64,000 nt of DNA from Caballeronia sp. dw_19. GTDB taxonomy: Bacteria > Pseudomonadota > Gammaproteobacteria > Burkholderiales > Burkholderiaceae. Under the pieces are notes generated by a model. That model made no database searches. It had not been told where the DNA came from and saw only the letters and a program-made list of their open reading frames with translations. The position numbers and the translations under genes were made by a program. Within the stretch, counting starts at the first letter, position 1, and every line of letters starts with the position of its first letter. This document shows, piece by piece, positions 50,876-59,376 of this stretch. The stretch is from NCBI RefSeq assembly GCF_018449515.1, contig NZ_JAAVUQ010000023.1:1-64000 (forward strand). The letters are read 5' to 3'.

Positions 50876-50926
50876 GATCCGTCACCGGTTTGCGGTTTGG
50901 TTAGCTTGACCGTTCTTTGGAGCCGC

Positions 50927-51058
50927 TTACTTGTCGGCCGCGTTGCTGATCGAGTTGCCGAGGTGATGCAGATCCTCGCCAAAGCCGTGGACCGTATTGC
51001 AGCCCGCAGCAGTGGCGACGACCGCGATCAACGCCAGCAGAGTAAAGACGCGCTTCAT
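50927..51058 (-). CDS. Entericidin-like small lipoprotein between leuC and leuD
   Basis: A 43-residue protein: signal peptide MKRVFTLLALIAVVATAAGC with a lipobox Cys at residue 20, followed by a short mature part (NTVHGFGEDLHHLGNSISNA) of the entericidin A/B type. Mature entericidins are tiny outer-membrane lipoproteins linked to a bacteriolytic toxin/antidote pair in enterics. Here only one is present. Its ATG overlaps the leuC stop as ATGA, so its synthesis is tied to LeuC. The leuD start follows after 51 bp. Its short length makes it easy to miss in gene calling. Confidence 0.85.
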   Translation of the reverse strand: MKRVFTLLALIAVVATAAGCNTVHGFGEDLHHLGNSISNAADK

Positions 51059-52464
51059 GCCAGTTCGCGGATATCGACGAAATGGCCTTCAATAGCCGCT
51101 GCCGCCGCCATTGCCGGACTCACCAGATGCGTGCGGCCGCCTGCGCCCTGACGCCCTTCGAAGTTGCGATTCGATGTGGATGCGCAGCGCTCGCCCGGTT
51201 CCAGGCGGTCGGCGTTCATCGCGAGGCACATTGAGCAGCCGGGTTCGCGCCACTGGAAACCGGCGTCGAGGAATACCTTGTCGAGCCCTTCGCGTTCCGC
51301 CTGCGCCTTCACGAGGCCGGAACCCGGCACGACCATCGCCAGACGGATGTTCGGTGCCACGCGGCGGCCGAGTGTTTTCACCACATACGCTGCGGCACGC
51401 AAGTCCTCGATCCGCGCATTCGTGCACGAGCCGATGAAAATCTTGTCCGGCTTGATCGATTGCATCGGCGTGTTCGGTTCGAGCGCCATGTACTTCAGCG
51501 CGCGTTCGATTGCGTCGCGCTTGACCGGGTCCTTTTCGCGCTCGGGATCCGGCACGCGACCGTCGATGGACGTCACCATTTCCGGCGACGTGCCCCACGT
51601 CACTTGCGGCACGATTTCAGCCGCATTCAGCTCGACGACGCGGTCAAACTTCGCGCCCGGATCGGACGTGAACGTGCGCCAATAGGTTGCCGCCTGCTCG
51701 AATTCCGCGCCGTGCGGCGAGTACGGGCGATCTTTCAGGTAGTTGATCGTGGTTTCGTCGACGGCAACCATGCCTGCCCGCGCGCCCGCTTCGATCGCCA
51801 TGTTGCAGACCGTCATGCGGCCTTCCATGGACAACGCCCGGATGGTCGAGCCGCCAAACTCGATGGCATAGCCATTGCCGCCCGCCGTGCCGATCTTGCC
51901 GATGATCGCCAGCACGATGTCCTTCGCGGTACAGCCGCGCGGCAGCGGTCCTTCGACCTTGACGAGCAAGTTCTTGCTCTTCTTTTGCAGCAGCGTTTGC
52001 GTGGCGAGCACGTGCTCGACTTCCGACGTACCGATGCCATGCGCCAGCGCGCCGAACGCGCCGTGCGTGGAGGTATGCGAGTCGCCACAGACTATTGTCA
52101 TTCCCGGCAGCGTAGCGCCCTGTTCCGGCCCGATGATATGCACGATGCCTTGGCGCAAGTCGTTCATCTTGAACTGCGTGATGCCGTACGCGTCGCAGTT
52201 GTTGTCGAGCGTGTCGACTTGCAGCTTCGAGATCGGGTCCGCGATGCCGTGCGAACGGTCGGTGGTGGGCACGTTGTGGTCGGACACCGCCAGGTTCGCG
52301 CTGATCCGCCACACCGGCCGTTCGGCCAGTTTCAGACCCTCGAACGCTTGCGGGCTGGTCACTTCGTGGAGCAAATGACGGTCGATGTAGAGGATGGACG
52401 TGCCGTCTTCCTCGGTGTGGATCACATGCGAATTCCACAACTTGTCGTACAGAGTCTGGGCCAT
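51055..52464 (-). CDS. leuC: 3-isopropylmalate dehydratase large subunit LeuC
   Basis: 469 residues of the aconitase superfamily. VCGDSHTSTHGAFGALAHGIG carries active-site residues, and FIGSCTNARIEDL plus WREPGCSMCLAMNAD hold the three Cys of the 4Fe-4S cluster. It forms the isomerase with LeuD. Its stop overlaps the entericidin gene. Upstream, 52465-52687 (223 bp) should contain the leu promoter; no attenuator-type leader peptide rich in Leu is visible. Confidence 0.96.
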   Translation of the reverse strand: MAQTLYDKLWNSHVIHTEEDGTSILYIDRHLLHEVTSPQAFEGLKLAERPVWRISANLAVSDHNVPTTDRSHGIADPISKLQVDTLDNNCDAYGITQFKMNDLRQGIVHIIGPEQGATLPGMTIVCGDSHTSTHGAFGALAHGIGTSEVEHVLATQTLLQKKSKNLLVKVEGPLPRGCTAKDIVLAIIGKIGTAGGNGYAIEFGGSTIRALSMEGRMTVCNMAIEAGARAGMVAVDETTINYLKDRPYSPHGAEFEQAATYWRTFTSDPGAKFDRVVELNAAEIVPQVTWGTSPEMVTSIDGRVPDPEREKDPVKRDAIERALKYMALEPNTPMQSIKPDKIFIGSCTNARIEDLRAAAYVVKTLGRRVAPNIRLAMVVPGSGLVKAQAEREGLDKVFLDAGFQWREPGCSMCLAMNADRLEPGERCASTSNRNFEGRQGAGGRTHLVSPAMAAAAAIEGHFVDIRELA

Positions 52465-52687
52465 GGTCTTTTCAGGTGTTGTGACTGCGGGGGTGTTTTT
52501 TGGTTTGATGATTATGCCACGCAGGACGGCGCATTGCGCTAGTGAACCAAGAAAAAACCGATATAAAACAGTGAGTTAGGGTGGTAGTAGGGCTACCTGT
52601 ATGGGGAGTACCGGGATGGGCCGTTCAACCGGAATGCAGAAAAGAATCAGCCGTTTAGCCGCGCGGCCGGCCTGTTAAGGAAGCAAA

Positions 52688-52918
52688 TCAGGAGAAATCA
52701 GCTGGGTGGAATAAACGGCCTGATTGCGGCGCCTTGAATTCGATATTCGCAGTGTCTGGAGCAGCTAACCGCTCGACAATGCTCGCGTCGGAAGCGTCGG
52801 TGCCCCATGGAAACTCTTCGATGGGCAGCAGGATATGGGCCGGATGGTCGCGGCCTGCGATGAAAACCGGGTCCATCGCTCGCCATTCGTGTTGCTTTAT
52901 TTCGTCTTGATCCGTCAT
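52688..52918 (-). CDS. Small Phd/YefM antitoxin-like protein without a visible toxin partner
   Basis: A 76-residue protein. The stretch HEWRAMDPVFIAGRDHPAHI followed by LLPIEEF resembles the segment of Phd/YefM antitoxins in which a residue pair such as PVFI, a short loop and HVLLSIEEY follow the DNA-binding helix. The usual N-terminal DNA-binding strand is shortened. No toxin gene lies on either side: leuC is 223 bp away and ppk2 ends 127 bp upstream. It may be an orphan or remnant antitoxin. Start chosen at ATG 52918; the open frame continues to 53041. Confidence 0.45.
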   Translation of the reverse strand: MTDQDEIKQHEWRAMDPVFIAGRDHPAHILLPIEEFPWGTDASDASIVERLAAPDTANIEFKAPQSGRLFHPADFS

Positions 52919-53045
52919 ATCCGAGTTCTCAGTGACGTGGTGTAGAAACCTTGCCCAGGGAACAAACTTTCGGACATAAAAATGGGTGTAAGCGCTGACT
53001 GCACCTACACCCGTTGAATGTATCAACAACCCGTCAAACACCAGC

Positions 53046-54146
53046 CTACAAAGCCCGCCCCACGATCAACGGATCGACCGTCCCAATTGCGCGAACGTCC
53101 CGGTTCGCATACGGCAGCTTATGCAAGATATGGCGCATTGCGTTGAGCCGCGCCCGCTTCTTGCAGTCCGAGCGAACCACCGCCCATGGGGAATCCGCGG
53201 TATCCGTTTGCGCGAACATCGCTTCCTTGGCGTCCGTGTATTCGTTCCACTTATCCAGCGAGGCGAGATCCACCGGACTGAGTTTCCATTGCTTGAGCGG
53301 ATGAATCTCGCGCTCCTTGAAGCGCCGGCGCTGTTCTTCCTGGCTCACCGAAAACCAGAACTTGACAACATGCATGCCGCTTCGAACGAGTTGCCGCTCG
53401 AACTCGGGAACCTGCTGCATGAAGTCGTTATATTCATGTTCCGAACAAAACCCCATGACCCGCTCAACGCCCGCCCGGTTGTACCAGGAGCGATCGAACA
53501 GCACGATTTCGCCCGATGTCGGCAGGTGTTGCACGTAACGCTGGAAATACCATTGGCCGCGCTCGGATTCGGTCGGCTTTTCGAGCGCGACGACGCGCGC
53601 ACCGCGCGGATTCATGTGCTCCATAAAGCGCTTGATGGCGCCGCCCTTGCCGGCAGCATCTCGCCCTTCGAACAGGATCACCAGACGCTGGCCGGTTTCC
53701 CGTACCCACGCCTGCAATTTCAGCAATTCGACCTGCAGCGCATACTTCTGCTTCTCGTACGCATGGCGCGACATCAGGTTCCGATATGGATACCCGCCGC
53801 CGCGCCAGTCACGTGACAGTTCGTCGTCGGGATGCCGTGAAGCGCGAGCATGCCAAAGCGCCGGATCACCCTCGAGCATGACGCTGCGAAGGGCGGTGGT
53901 TTCATCGGGGGAGAGGCCGCTCATCAATGTCTTGATGGTGTCCATCAGCGTGCCCGGGTCCTGCGCGGCACCCGTCGACAATACGTGCTGCAAAGTGCTT
54001 GAGATTTGCTCGTTGGCCGCCTGAACGGCACGGCCGGTTTCATCGAGCTGTGCGGCGCGCGGAGTGCCGGTCTCCAGGACGTCGCCGCGAGCGACGCTTC
54101 GCACGGCTGAATGGCGAGCGTCGGATTTTTCGTGCTGTGATGTCAA
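53046..54146 (-). CDS. ppk2: Polyphosphate kinase 2 (PPK2 family)
   Basis: 366 residues. The PPK2 domain covers about 115-345, with Walker A FEGRDAAGKGGAIKR, the lid region EKPTESERGQWYFQRYVQHL and Walker B VLFDRSWYNRAGVERVMGF. The N-terminal ~110 residues are extra and poorly conserved. The enzyme moves phosphate between polyphosphate and nucleotides, usually favouring GDP or ADP phosphorylation. It stands 58 bp behind the YdcH-like gene. Confidence 0.9.
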   Translation of the reverse strand: MTSQHEKSDARHSAVRSVARGDVLETGTPRAAQLDETGRAVQAANEQISSTLQHVLSTGAAQDPGTLMDTIKTLMSGLSPDETTALRSVMLEGDPALWHARASRHPDDELSRDWRGGGYPYRNLMSRHAYEKQKYALQVELLKLQAWVRETGQRLVILFEGRDAAGKGGAIKRFMEHMNPRGARVVALEKPTESERGQWYFQRYVQHLPTSGEIVLFDRSWYNRAGVERVMGFCSEHEYNDFMQQVPEFERQLVRSGMHVVKFWFSVSQEEQRRRFKEREIHPLKQWKLSPVDLASLDKWNEYTDAKEAMFAQTDTADSPWAVVRSDCKKRARLNAMRHILHKLPYANRDVRAIGTVDPLIVGRAL

Positions 54147-54204
54147 AGTCTCTTCCTTATAACTAGGCGCCCCGCCTCTCAGGGTTAAACGAGGCGCTGC
54201 CTGC

Positions 54205-54426
54205 TTAAGCCGGCGTCGCGGCCTTCTTCAAGACGACATAGAGCTTGTCCTTCAGAAGCAGCTTTTCCTTCTTGAGCGTTTCGATAGTCCGACCGTCCGC
54301 GGGTAGCGGCCCACCCTCCATGTTCTTGATCTCATGATCCAGTTCGTTGTGACGCTGAAACAATCGAGCGAAGTGGGCGTCTTCCGTCTTGAGCGTGGAA
54401 ATCAGATCGCGAAATTCTGGAAACAT
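54205..54426 (-). CDS. YdcH/DUF465 family small protein
   Basis: A 73-residue, highly charged and probably helical protein: FPEFRDLISTLKTEDAHFAR, HNELDHEIKNMEG and IETLKKEKLLLKDKLYVVLK. These fit the DUF465 (YdcH) family, whose molecular role is unknown. It precedes ppk2 on the same strand. Confidence 0.82.
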   Translation of the reverse strand: MFPEFRDLISTLKTEDAHFARLFQRHNELDHEIKNMEGGPLPADGRTIETLKKEKLLLKDKLYVVLKKAATPA

Positions 54427-54615
54427 CGGTAGCTCCTCGTGCGGTTTGCGGGCAAGCCCGCAGGGTCAGTAAGCCTGGATATCTTGGCATTACTACACAA
54501 GTCGCATGTTGATATTGCTCGTGTTTGCGCGAGTTTTGGCTTGGGCAGGTGGGGTTGGGGGCAAGCGCGAAGGACGAATGGTAGGCGGAGAAACAATCAG
54601 GCATCGTGGATGCAA

Positions 54616-54643
54616 AAGCCCCGGCAAATACGCGCCGGGGCTT
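54616..54643. terminator. Perfect 10-bp GC-rich hairpin
   Basis: AAGCCCCGGC (54616-54625) and its exact complement (54634-54643) surround an 8-base loop, followed by TTCCTTC on the plus strand and preceded by a short A-run. On the minus strand it lies just after the stop codon of the truncated frame ending at 54669, so it most likely ended that gene. Confidence 0.65.
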
Positions 54644-54668
54644 CCTTCAAACCCCTACTCAATGCAAA

Positions 54669-54770
54669 CTACTGCTTGTCGATCGCCTTCGCCTGGCGCG
54701 GCGTTTCGCCGATGACCAACTGACGCGGACGGCCTATCTTCTGCTCCAAAACAGCTATCATTTTCGTTCC
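54669..54770 (-). pseudogene. C-terminal remnant of an unidentified gene at the island edge
   Basis: The last ~33 codons of a minus-strand frame (GTKMIAVLEQKIGRPRQLV then IGETPRQAKAIDKQ, stop at 54669) have host-like codon use and are followed at once by a proper terminator. Upstream of about 54770 the frame becomes unconvincing and the composition changes to that of the Sel1-repeat gene region. This is what a gene cut by an insertion would look like. I do not recognise the family. Confidence 0.35.
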
Positions 54771-54838
54771 ACTGTGCAGTCCAGCCCCGTACGCGCCATC
54801 ACAAACACGTACGTGAACACGGCAGTCTGAACGCTCTG

Positions 54839-56710
54839 CTATAGCTCTGTCAGTGCAGTTTTCGCCGCCTCGTATCCTTGCCCCGCGGATAGTTGTAACC
54901 ACTTGAGAGCCTCTTGCTTATCAACTTTAATGCCCTGGCCGCGGAGATAAAGTAATGCAAGATTAAACTGTCCCGCAGGATCGCCCTTCTGCGCGGCAGA
55001 TGTTTCCCATTTCAGGGCTTCTCGGTAATTCTGTGCAACTCCGTACCCATTCATATACATCCAGCCCAACTTTGTATGTGCTAGAGCCAAACCTTGATCG
55101 GCAGCTAGCTGAACCCACTTTAACGCCTGCTGATAATCTTGCGTCACGCCGGATCCATCTATATAGAGCTGCGCTACGCTCACTTGTGCCTCAGCGTTTC
55201 CAGCATCGGCCGCCAGCTTGTACCAATGAAACGACTGTTGCATGTCCTGAGGAACAGCTTCACCCAATCGATAGATATCACCTAGATATTGTTGCGCTGA
55301 CGTGTTTCCAAGCCCCGCTGCCAGCGTGAACCACTTCACTGCTTCGGGCCCGTTTTTGGGCGCCCCGTCCCCAGTTAGATAAATGAGGGCCACCATGTTT
55401 TCCGGCGCTCCCGGTTCAAAGAATTGCGATAGAGTCCCCTGCTCCGCGGCTAACCGCATCAAGGCTAGGGCCTTCGGTTTGTCTTGCGGTACACCCTCAC
55501 CGCTGAAGTACAACAAGCCGAGAAAATATTGCGCGCCGGGATATCCTTGATCTGCTGATAAACGAAACCAACTGGCGGCTTGCTGCTTATCTGCGGGAAC
55601 ACCAAGCCCTAACGCATATGCTCTGCCAACATCATATTGCGCTTGGAGATTCCCCCGGATGGCCGAGCGATGCGCCCACTGAAATGCGATACCCAGATCG
55701 GGCGTCACACCAATTCCATTGGCGTACATCCGCGACAGTATGCTTTCGGCAACATCGGAATTCTGATCAATTGCCAACTTCAGCCAGCGTAGCCCCTGTT
55801 CGGTATCCTGCGGCACCCCGCCGAGGCCTTGAGCGTAGATATCGCCAAGGTAGGCTTGCGCCGGTGCGTATCCCTGGTCCGCCGCTAAGCGGAACCAATC
55901 CAACGCTCGCACGGTATCTTTATATTCGCCGTCGCTCCAATAGATGGTGGCAAGATTGTACTGTGCCACCGGGTATTTTTGATTTGCAGCCTTATGATAT
56001 CGACGGAGGGCCTCTTCTTTATTTTGTTGAACACCTTGCCCATTCCAATACATAATTGCGAGATTCCCCTCTGCTGCGTCATATTCCTGCGCGGCAGATT
56101 TTCGATACCAGTACAACGCTTCATCAAATTTATTGAACTGCTGAGAAAATATACCCAATCTATTTTCTGCGGCCATGTGCCCTTGGTCAGCAGAACGCTG
56201 AAACCAATAAAGTGCTTGCTCAAAATTCCCGACCCATTCTTTATAAAGCCACGCTAACGCATACTGAGCCTTGGCATCGCCCTGTTGCGCCGCCAATTGA
56301 TAATTTTTTACTATTTCCACTTTAATATCATTTGGAATTTTTTCCACGTGATCGCTTTCCCAACCGAAATGAGTTTGAGCCTGAGAATATCCTTGATCGG
56401 TGGAAATTTGAAACCATTTTAAGGCAACACGATCATCGTCCAACGTATGTCCCGTCAGATAAATAGACGCCAGCGCATACTGAGCTTTTGCCAGCCTTTG
56501 TAGCGCTGCGCGCTCGACCCAGATTCTGCTTTGCTGCATATCTTGCGGCACGCCCTTGCCGGCTTCGTAATCCAGTCCCAACCTATATTGCGCATTAGCA
56601 TCAACTAAGGTCCCCGGCGCGTAATCCAGTACCGCGTTTTTATCCGATAACGTTGTACATGCTTGGCAAAGAAAAACAGCCATAATGAGTAGATAATTTT
56701 TCGCTGTCAT
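54839..56710 (-). CDS. Sel1-repeat lipoprotein, possible immunity protein
   Basis: 623 residues. A lipoprotein signal lies at the N-terminus (LLIMAVFLCQAC, Cys about 18), then about 15 consecutive Sel1-like repeats of ~36 residues, each recognisable by AQYxLGxxYxxGxGVPxD and AxxWFxxAADQG. Base composition is clearly lower in GC than the leu-trp block. Sel1-repeat lipoproteins serve as scaffolds, and some are periplasmic immunity proteins; the neighbours of the PldB phospholipase effector in Pseudomonas aeruginosa are an example I recall. With the Rhs tips downstream on the same strand, an immunity role is plausible but unproven. No effector is adjacent. The 276 bp between it and the DUF2199 gene hold no frame I can support. 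Confidence 0.75.
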   Translation of the reverse strand: MTAKNYLLIMAVFLCQACTTLSDKNAVLDYAPGTLVDANAQYRLGLDYEAGKGVPQDMQQSRIWVERAALQRLAKAQYALASIYLTGHTLDDDRVALKWFQISTDQGYSQAQTHFGWESDHVEKIPNDIKVEIVKNYQLAAQQGDAKAQYALAWLYKEWVGNFEQALYWFQRSADQGHMAAENRLGIFSQQFNKFDEALYWYRKSAAQEYDAAEGNLAIMYWNGQGVQQNKEEALRRYHKAANQKYPVAQYNLATIYWSDGEYKDTVRALDWFRLAADQGYAPAQAYLGDIYAQGLGGVPQDTEQGLRWLKLAIDQNSDVAESILSRMYANGIGVTPDLGIAFQWAHRSAIRGNLQAQYDVGRAYALGLGVPADKQQAASWFRLSADQGYPGAQYFLGLLYFSGEGVPQDKPKALALMRLAAEQGTLSQFFEPGAPENMVALIYLTGDGAPKNGPEAVKWFTLAAGLGNTSAQQYLGDIYRLGEAVPQDMQQSFHWYKLAADAGNAEAQVSVAQLYIDGSGVTQDYQQALKWVQLAADQGLALAHTKLGWMYMNGYGVAQNYREALKWETSAAQKGDPAGQFNLALLYLRGQGIKVDKQEALKWLQLSAGQGYEAAKTALTEL

Positions 56711-56986
56711 TTGTTTTATGATTAGTTAACGACTGCCCGCACTTGTTTCGCCAGCAGGCCACTTGCATGCGAAGGTTCCATTAGGAAAGAGCACCTCGCG
56801 CTCCAACGCCGATGATCGAAGGCGGTTCCTGGCGCAATGAGCAGCATTGGAGTCCTTCGGCGATCCCGACGATGCCTTTCTGAAGACATACCTCGACCAA
56901 CCAGACAGCCAGTAAAGCCCACAAAGGCCCACCAGGCGCGCTTATTCAGTTGGCCATACCGCTGTGTTCGCTTTCAGATCTAGGCT

Positions 56987-57493
56987 TCAATGAGCCCGGT
57001 CGGTCCGATGGAGGATCATCTGGAAAATAGCTCCAGCACGCTCCGCCGACATCCCTTTGTGAAAGTCCAAAGACAGCGGATGATCCGATTCTTCGAGTTC
57101 AACCAAAGGCCTGAGCCCTCCTGCCCGAGCGAAAATGCGCGACTGCTGTCCGGCTAGCGGCGGGTAGCCGGGAAGCTCATTCGCAAGCCAACTGAAGTAC
57201 GGGCCTCCGGCCTCACGCCGTTCGAATCGCTCGGTGTAGTCGTCAAAGCTGCGCCTGCTCAGGGTCACCCAGATGCCCCAGAGAAATGGCGCGCTGGCAC
57301 CGATAATTGGTATCTCAAGGCTCACACGTGCGAAAAAGAATTCGTCATCGACCGCACAGAGATCTTCCGAGCAGCGGACGCGCGACTTATGCCGATCCTG
57401 GGGAATTCCCGACAAGTAGTCCGGCACGGCGAAGGTAAGACTCGGCTCGCCCACGTGCCATTTATCGCATGTAGCGCATTGAAATCGAAACAA
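56987..57493 (-). CDS. DUF2199 family protein
   Basis: 168 residues. The zinc-ribbon-like opening FRFQCATCDKWHVGEPSLTF, then EDLCAVDDEFFFARVSLEIP and PFLWGIWVTLSRRSF, follow the DUF2199 pattern. Function is unknown; such proteins are often found beside polymorphic toxins and may be immunity proteins. The start is TTG at 57493, chosen because GGAG precedes it by five bases. It lies downstream of a toxin-less Rhs fragment, so a toxin it once matched may have been lost. Confidence 0.7.
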   Translation of the reverse strand: MFRFQCATCDKWHVGEPSLTFAVPDYLSGIPQDRHKSRVRCSEDLCAVDDEFFFARVSLEIPIIGASAPFLWGIWVTLSRRSFDDYTERFERREAGGPYFSWLANELPGYPPLAGQQSRIFARAGGLRPLVELEESDHPLSLDFHKGMSAERAGAIFQMILHRTDRAH

Positions 57494-57550
57494 TTTGTCT
57501 CCGAGGTCTATTACCGCGTTTCGCCAAGGCGCGAGTCTTTCAAAACGAAA

Positions 57551-57650
57551 GTTTGCACTACTTTGTATCTCGAAACAAGTTACGCCTTGAGCTGCTGCGT
57601 ATTAACCGGTGTTACTACGGTAACGTCTCGCAAATATGCAGCCTGAGCCG
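57551..57650 (-). repeat. Diverged direct repeat, relic of the ribbon-helix-helix gene end (left copy)
   Basis: 57551-57581 matches 61531-61561 at 27 of 31 bases, including ATCTCGAAACAAGTT exactly. 57633-57650 matches 61623-61640, which encodes the last residues GRLRLDI of the regulator at 61619-61885. Read on the minus strand the relic gives RLRLHI. The two copies have the same orientation and bracket the Rhs array. Confidence 0.5.
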
Positions 57651-57706
57651 TTCTTCGCGTTTGCCCCGGGCACAAGTAGTACGACCGGTCTCCGTTTCCC
57701 TGCTGC

Positions 57707-57865
57707 TCAGCTCACACCGAGTCCTATTCCTGCATTGAGCGTAATCGGATTGTTCTTCACGTACCCATACAGGTTCAGATCGTCAGCGGTTCCAACCGGA
57801 TCGGTCTGTAAGAACCTACCCAACGCAGGCGAGTACATCCGGGCCTTGTAATAGTACAGCCCCAA
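57707..57865 (-). pseudogene. Orphan Rhs core fragment without toxin tip (cassette 4)
   Basis: It reads LGLYYYKARMYSPALGRFLQ then TDPVGTADDLNLYGYVKNNP, the last part of an Rhs core, and then stops after about 12 unrelated residues at 57707. There is no start codon with a ribosome site and no toxin domain. The homology with the other three cassettes begins at exactly the same base, TTGGGGCTG at 57865. Confidence 0.8.
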
Positions 57866-57936
57866 CAGGAAGACGCAGGTTCAGAAGGTCATGAACCGCC
57901 GGCGATAGGCCGCTCACGTAGCAGATGTAGAAAGCC

Positions 57937-57978
57937 GTAAAGAAGCGCGGGCGATGAGTACTAGAACACTCACCGCCC
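57937..57978. other. Inverted repeat in the symE leader
   Basis: GCGGGCG-A-TGAGT and ACTCA-CC-GCCCGC can form an interrupted stem around positions 57945-57978, about 35 bases before symE. In enteric bacteria symE is repressed by the antisense RNA SymR encoded opposite its leader. This stem could be the terminator or core of such an RNA on the minus strand, but no promoter is recognised. The assignment is speculative. Confidence 0.3.
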
Positions 57979-58012
57979 GCTGACCACCACCAACTCACTC
58001 AAGGAGTTGACC

Positions 58013-58234
58013 ATGGCTAACGCCAATCATAAAGCAGGCGCTGGATTTCCTGAACGCTCCGTCAAGGTTCAGCAGTCTCTTCGCCAAGCCTGGCCTTCAC
58101 ACCTGAACAAGCCGCCGAAGCTGTATCCCTGGATCAAGCTCTCCGGGCTCTGGATCGAACACGCCGGATTCCTCCCCGGTCAGCAAGTGCGCATCACCGT
58201 CGAACACGGCAAACTCATCATCACAGCCGCTTAA
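58013..58234 (+). CDS. SymE-like small protein (type I toxin family)
   Basis: 73 residues. After a variable N-terminus the family core is clear: PWIKLSGLWIEHAGFLPGQQ then VRITVEHGKLIITAA, the AbrB-like strand pair of SymE proteins. E. coli SymE is an SOS-induced nucleoid-binding toxin controlled by an antisense RNA. SymE-like genes are often found beside Rhs genes. Here it is on the strand opposite the Rhs fragments, directly behind cassette 4. ATG at 58013 has AAGGAG six bases upstream. A perfect terminator follows four bases after the stop. Confidence 0.85.
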   Translation: MANANHKAGAGFPERSVKVQQSLRQAWPSHLNKPPKLYPWIKLSGLWIEHAGFLPGQQVRITVEHGKLIITAA

Positions 58235-58237
58235 AAC

Positions 58238-58267
58238 AACGAAGGGCCGCGTCAGCGGCCCTTCGTT
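58238..58267 (+). terminator. Terminator after the SymE-like gene
   Basis: A 13-bp perfect stem, AACGAAGGGCCGC and GCGGCCCTTCGTT, around the loop GTCA. It begins three bases after the symE stop codon. A related stem with the same GAAGGGCC core occurs at 60178-60200. Confidence 0.8.
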
Positions 58268-58294
58268 CATGCAACGGTATCCCTTCGCAATCGC

Positions 58295-58825
58295 TTAGGT
58301 TTTGTCAGAATCAGTAGCTGACTCAATCGCGATTGAGCCATCGTTTGTATAACCAGCCGATGATCCATCCTTATAACTGAGATGCCATTGATGTTCATTA
58401 GGATTGAGATCAGGATCCCTATCGATTCGTGGCCACAATTTCAAACTTCCGCCAAGATCAAATTCCAGCGTGCATGTTTTCGTCGCCTCGACGACGCGTG
58501 CAGATACGAGATATTGTCCTTCGACACCTCGAAACAGCTTCTCCATATCCTCCGGCGTATCCGCCTGACAGACAGATTTTTGCTCGTTTGTCAGCGCCCA
58601 ATTGCAATCTTGGACAAGAAGCGACCACGTCCCAACAACATACACTCGACGCCTGCGAAGGTTGATTGCCACTCTGTCTGTTGCGTCGGGCCTCGGATCA
58701 CTGGGTTCACGAATTCTCAAGTGAGGACTTCCAAACTCGATAAAAAAACAACTTCCGTGAGTCTGCGTAATTGAGAAAGCGATTTCCCCAATCACCGGAG
58801 CAAAAATATCTTCTACGTTTAGCAT
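58295..58825 (-). CDS. Candidate immunity protein for Rhs cassette 3
   Basis: 176 residues, cytoplasmic and acidic overall. Visible features are GSCFFIEFGSPHLRIREP, RRRRVYVVGTWSLLVQDCNW and LEFDLGGSLKLWP. This resembles a family of unknown function that I associate loosely with DUF6188. It starts 13 bp behind the Rhs cassette 3 stop codon on the same strand, the position expected of the immunity gene. Function is inferred from position only. Confidence 0.6.
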   Translation of the reverse strand: MLNVEDIFAPVIGEIAFSITQTHGSCFFIEFGSPHLRIREPSDPRPDATDRVAINLRRRRVYVVGTWSLLVQDCNWALTNEQKSVCQADTPEDMEKLFRGVEGQYLVSARVVEATKTCTLEFDLGGSLKLWPRIDRDPDLNPNEHQWHLSYKDGSSAGYTNDGSIAIESATDSDKT

Positions 58826-58838
58826 TTTATTAACTCCA

Positions 58839-59291
58839 CTATTTACCAGCTATTTCCCTTCCAATCCTAAGTATCTCTTGATAGTCATATCCCTGCTTAG
58901 TAATCGCACGGTGCAATTCATCGGCTTGTGGAATGCTTAAACGAAGCTGCACGGCAACGTCTTGGGCCTGCCTATTCTCACGGGCATTGTTCCCCATAGT
59001 GTCGCCGTTCTTCACGCCAGCGACTTGAGTCGCATCGCCCATCTGACTGGCCGGCATGCTGATCGCCGGTGCATTCAGATTCGTGGCCGGAGCCGCCGCT
59101 ATATTGGTATTAAAATTACTTCCCGTTTGGGTTTTCGCCGCAATCAGCCCCATCGGATCGCTGAAGTTGACCGGGTTGTTCTTCACGTACGCATACCAGT
59201 TCAGGGCAGCCTTGTACCCCACCGGATCCGTCTGCAAGAACCTCCCCAGCACCGGCGAGTACATCCGGGCCTTGTAATAGTACAGCCCCAA
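58839..59291 (-). pseudogene. Orphan Rhs C-terminal cassette 3 with uncharacterised tip
   Basis: The Rhs core end (LGLYYYKARMYSPVLGRFLQ, TDPVGYKAALNWYAYVKNNP, VNFSDPMGLI) begins at 59291. It is followed by a ~110-residue tip ending ARENRQAQDVAVQLRLSI and YDYQEILRIGREIAGK. I recall similar tails on Burkholderia Rhs proteins but cannot name the activity. The open frame continues upstream to 59351 only because it reads through a terminator hairpin; there is no proper start. It is a silent tip, able to act only after recombination onto a full rhs gene. Its candidate immunity gene follows. Confidence 0.75.
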
Positions 59292-59318
59292 ATTGATGCT
59301 TTCGACAACCACAGCTGA

Positions 59319-59352
59319 AATGCCTGGGGCCGCGTCAGCGGCCCCAGGCATT
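59319..59352. terminator. 15-bp hairpin between cassette 3 and the immunity gene of cassette 2
   Basis: AATGCCTGGGGCCGC and its exact complement flank the loop GTCA, with T-rich sequence on the plus-strand right side. Loop and inner stem (GGCCGC-GTCA-GCGGCC) are the same as in the symE terminator at 58238-58267, so it may be the remains of another symE end. Confidence 0.75.
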
Positions 59353-59376
59353 CATTTTCTCATCGACAAGCGGTTG

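Noticed and set aside
56722..56932. Two overlapping ~66-codon minus-strand frames between the Sel1 lipoprotein gene and the DUF2199 gene
   Set aside because: Both are open by chance in alternate frames. Neither shows a motif or ribosome site; at best they are debris of an older gene.
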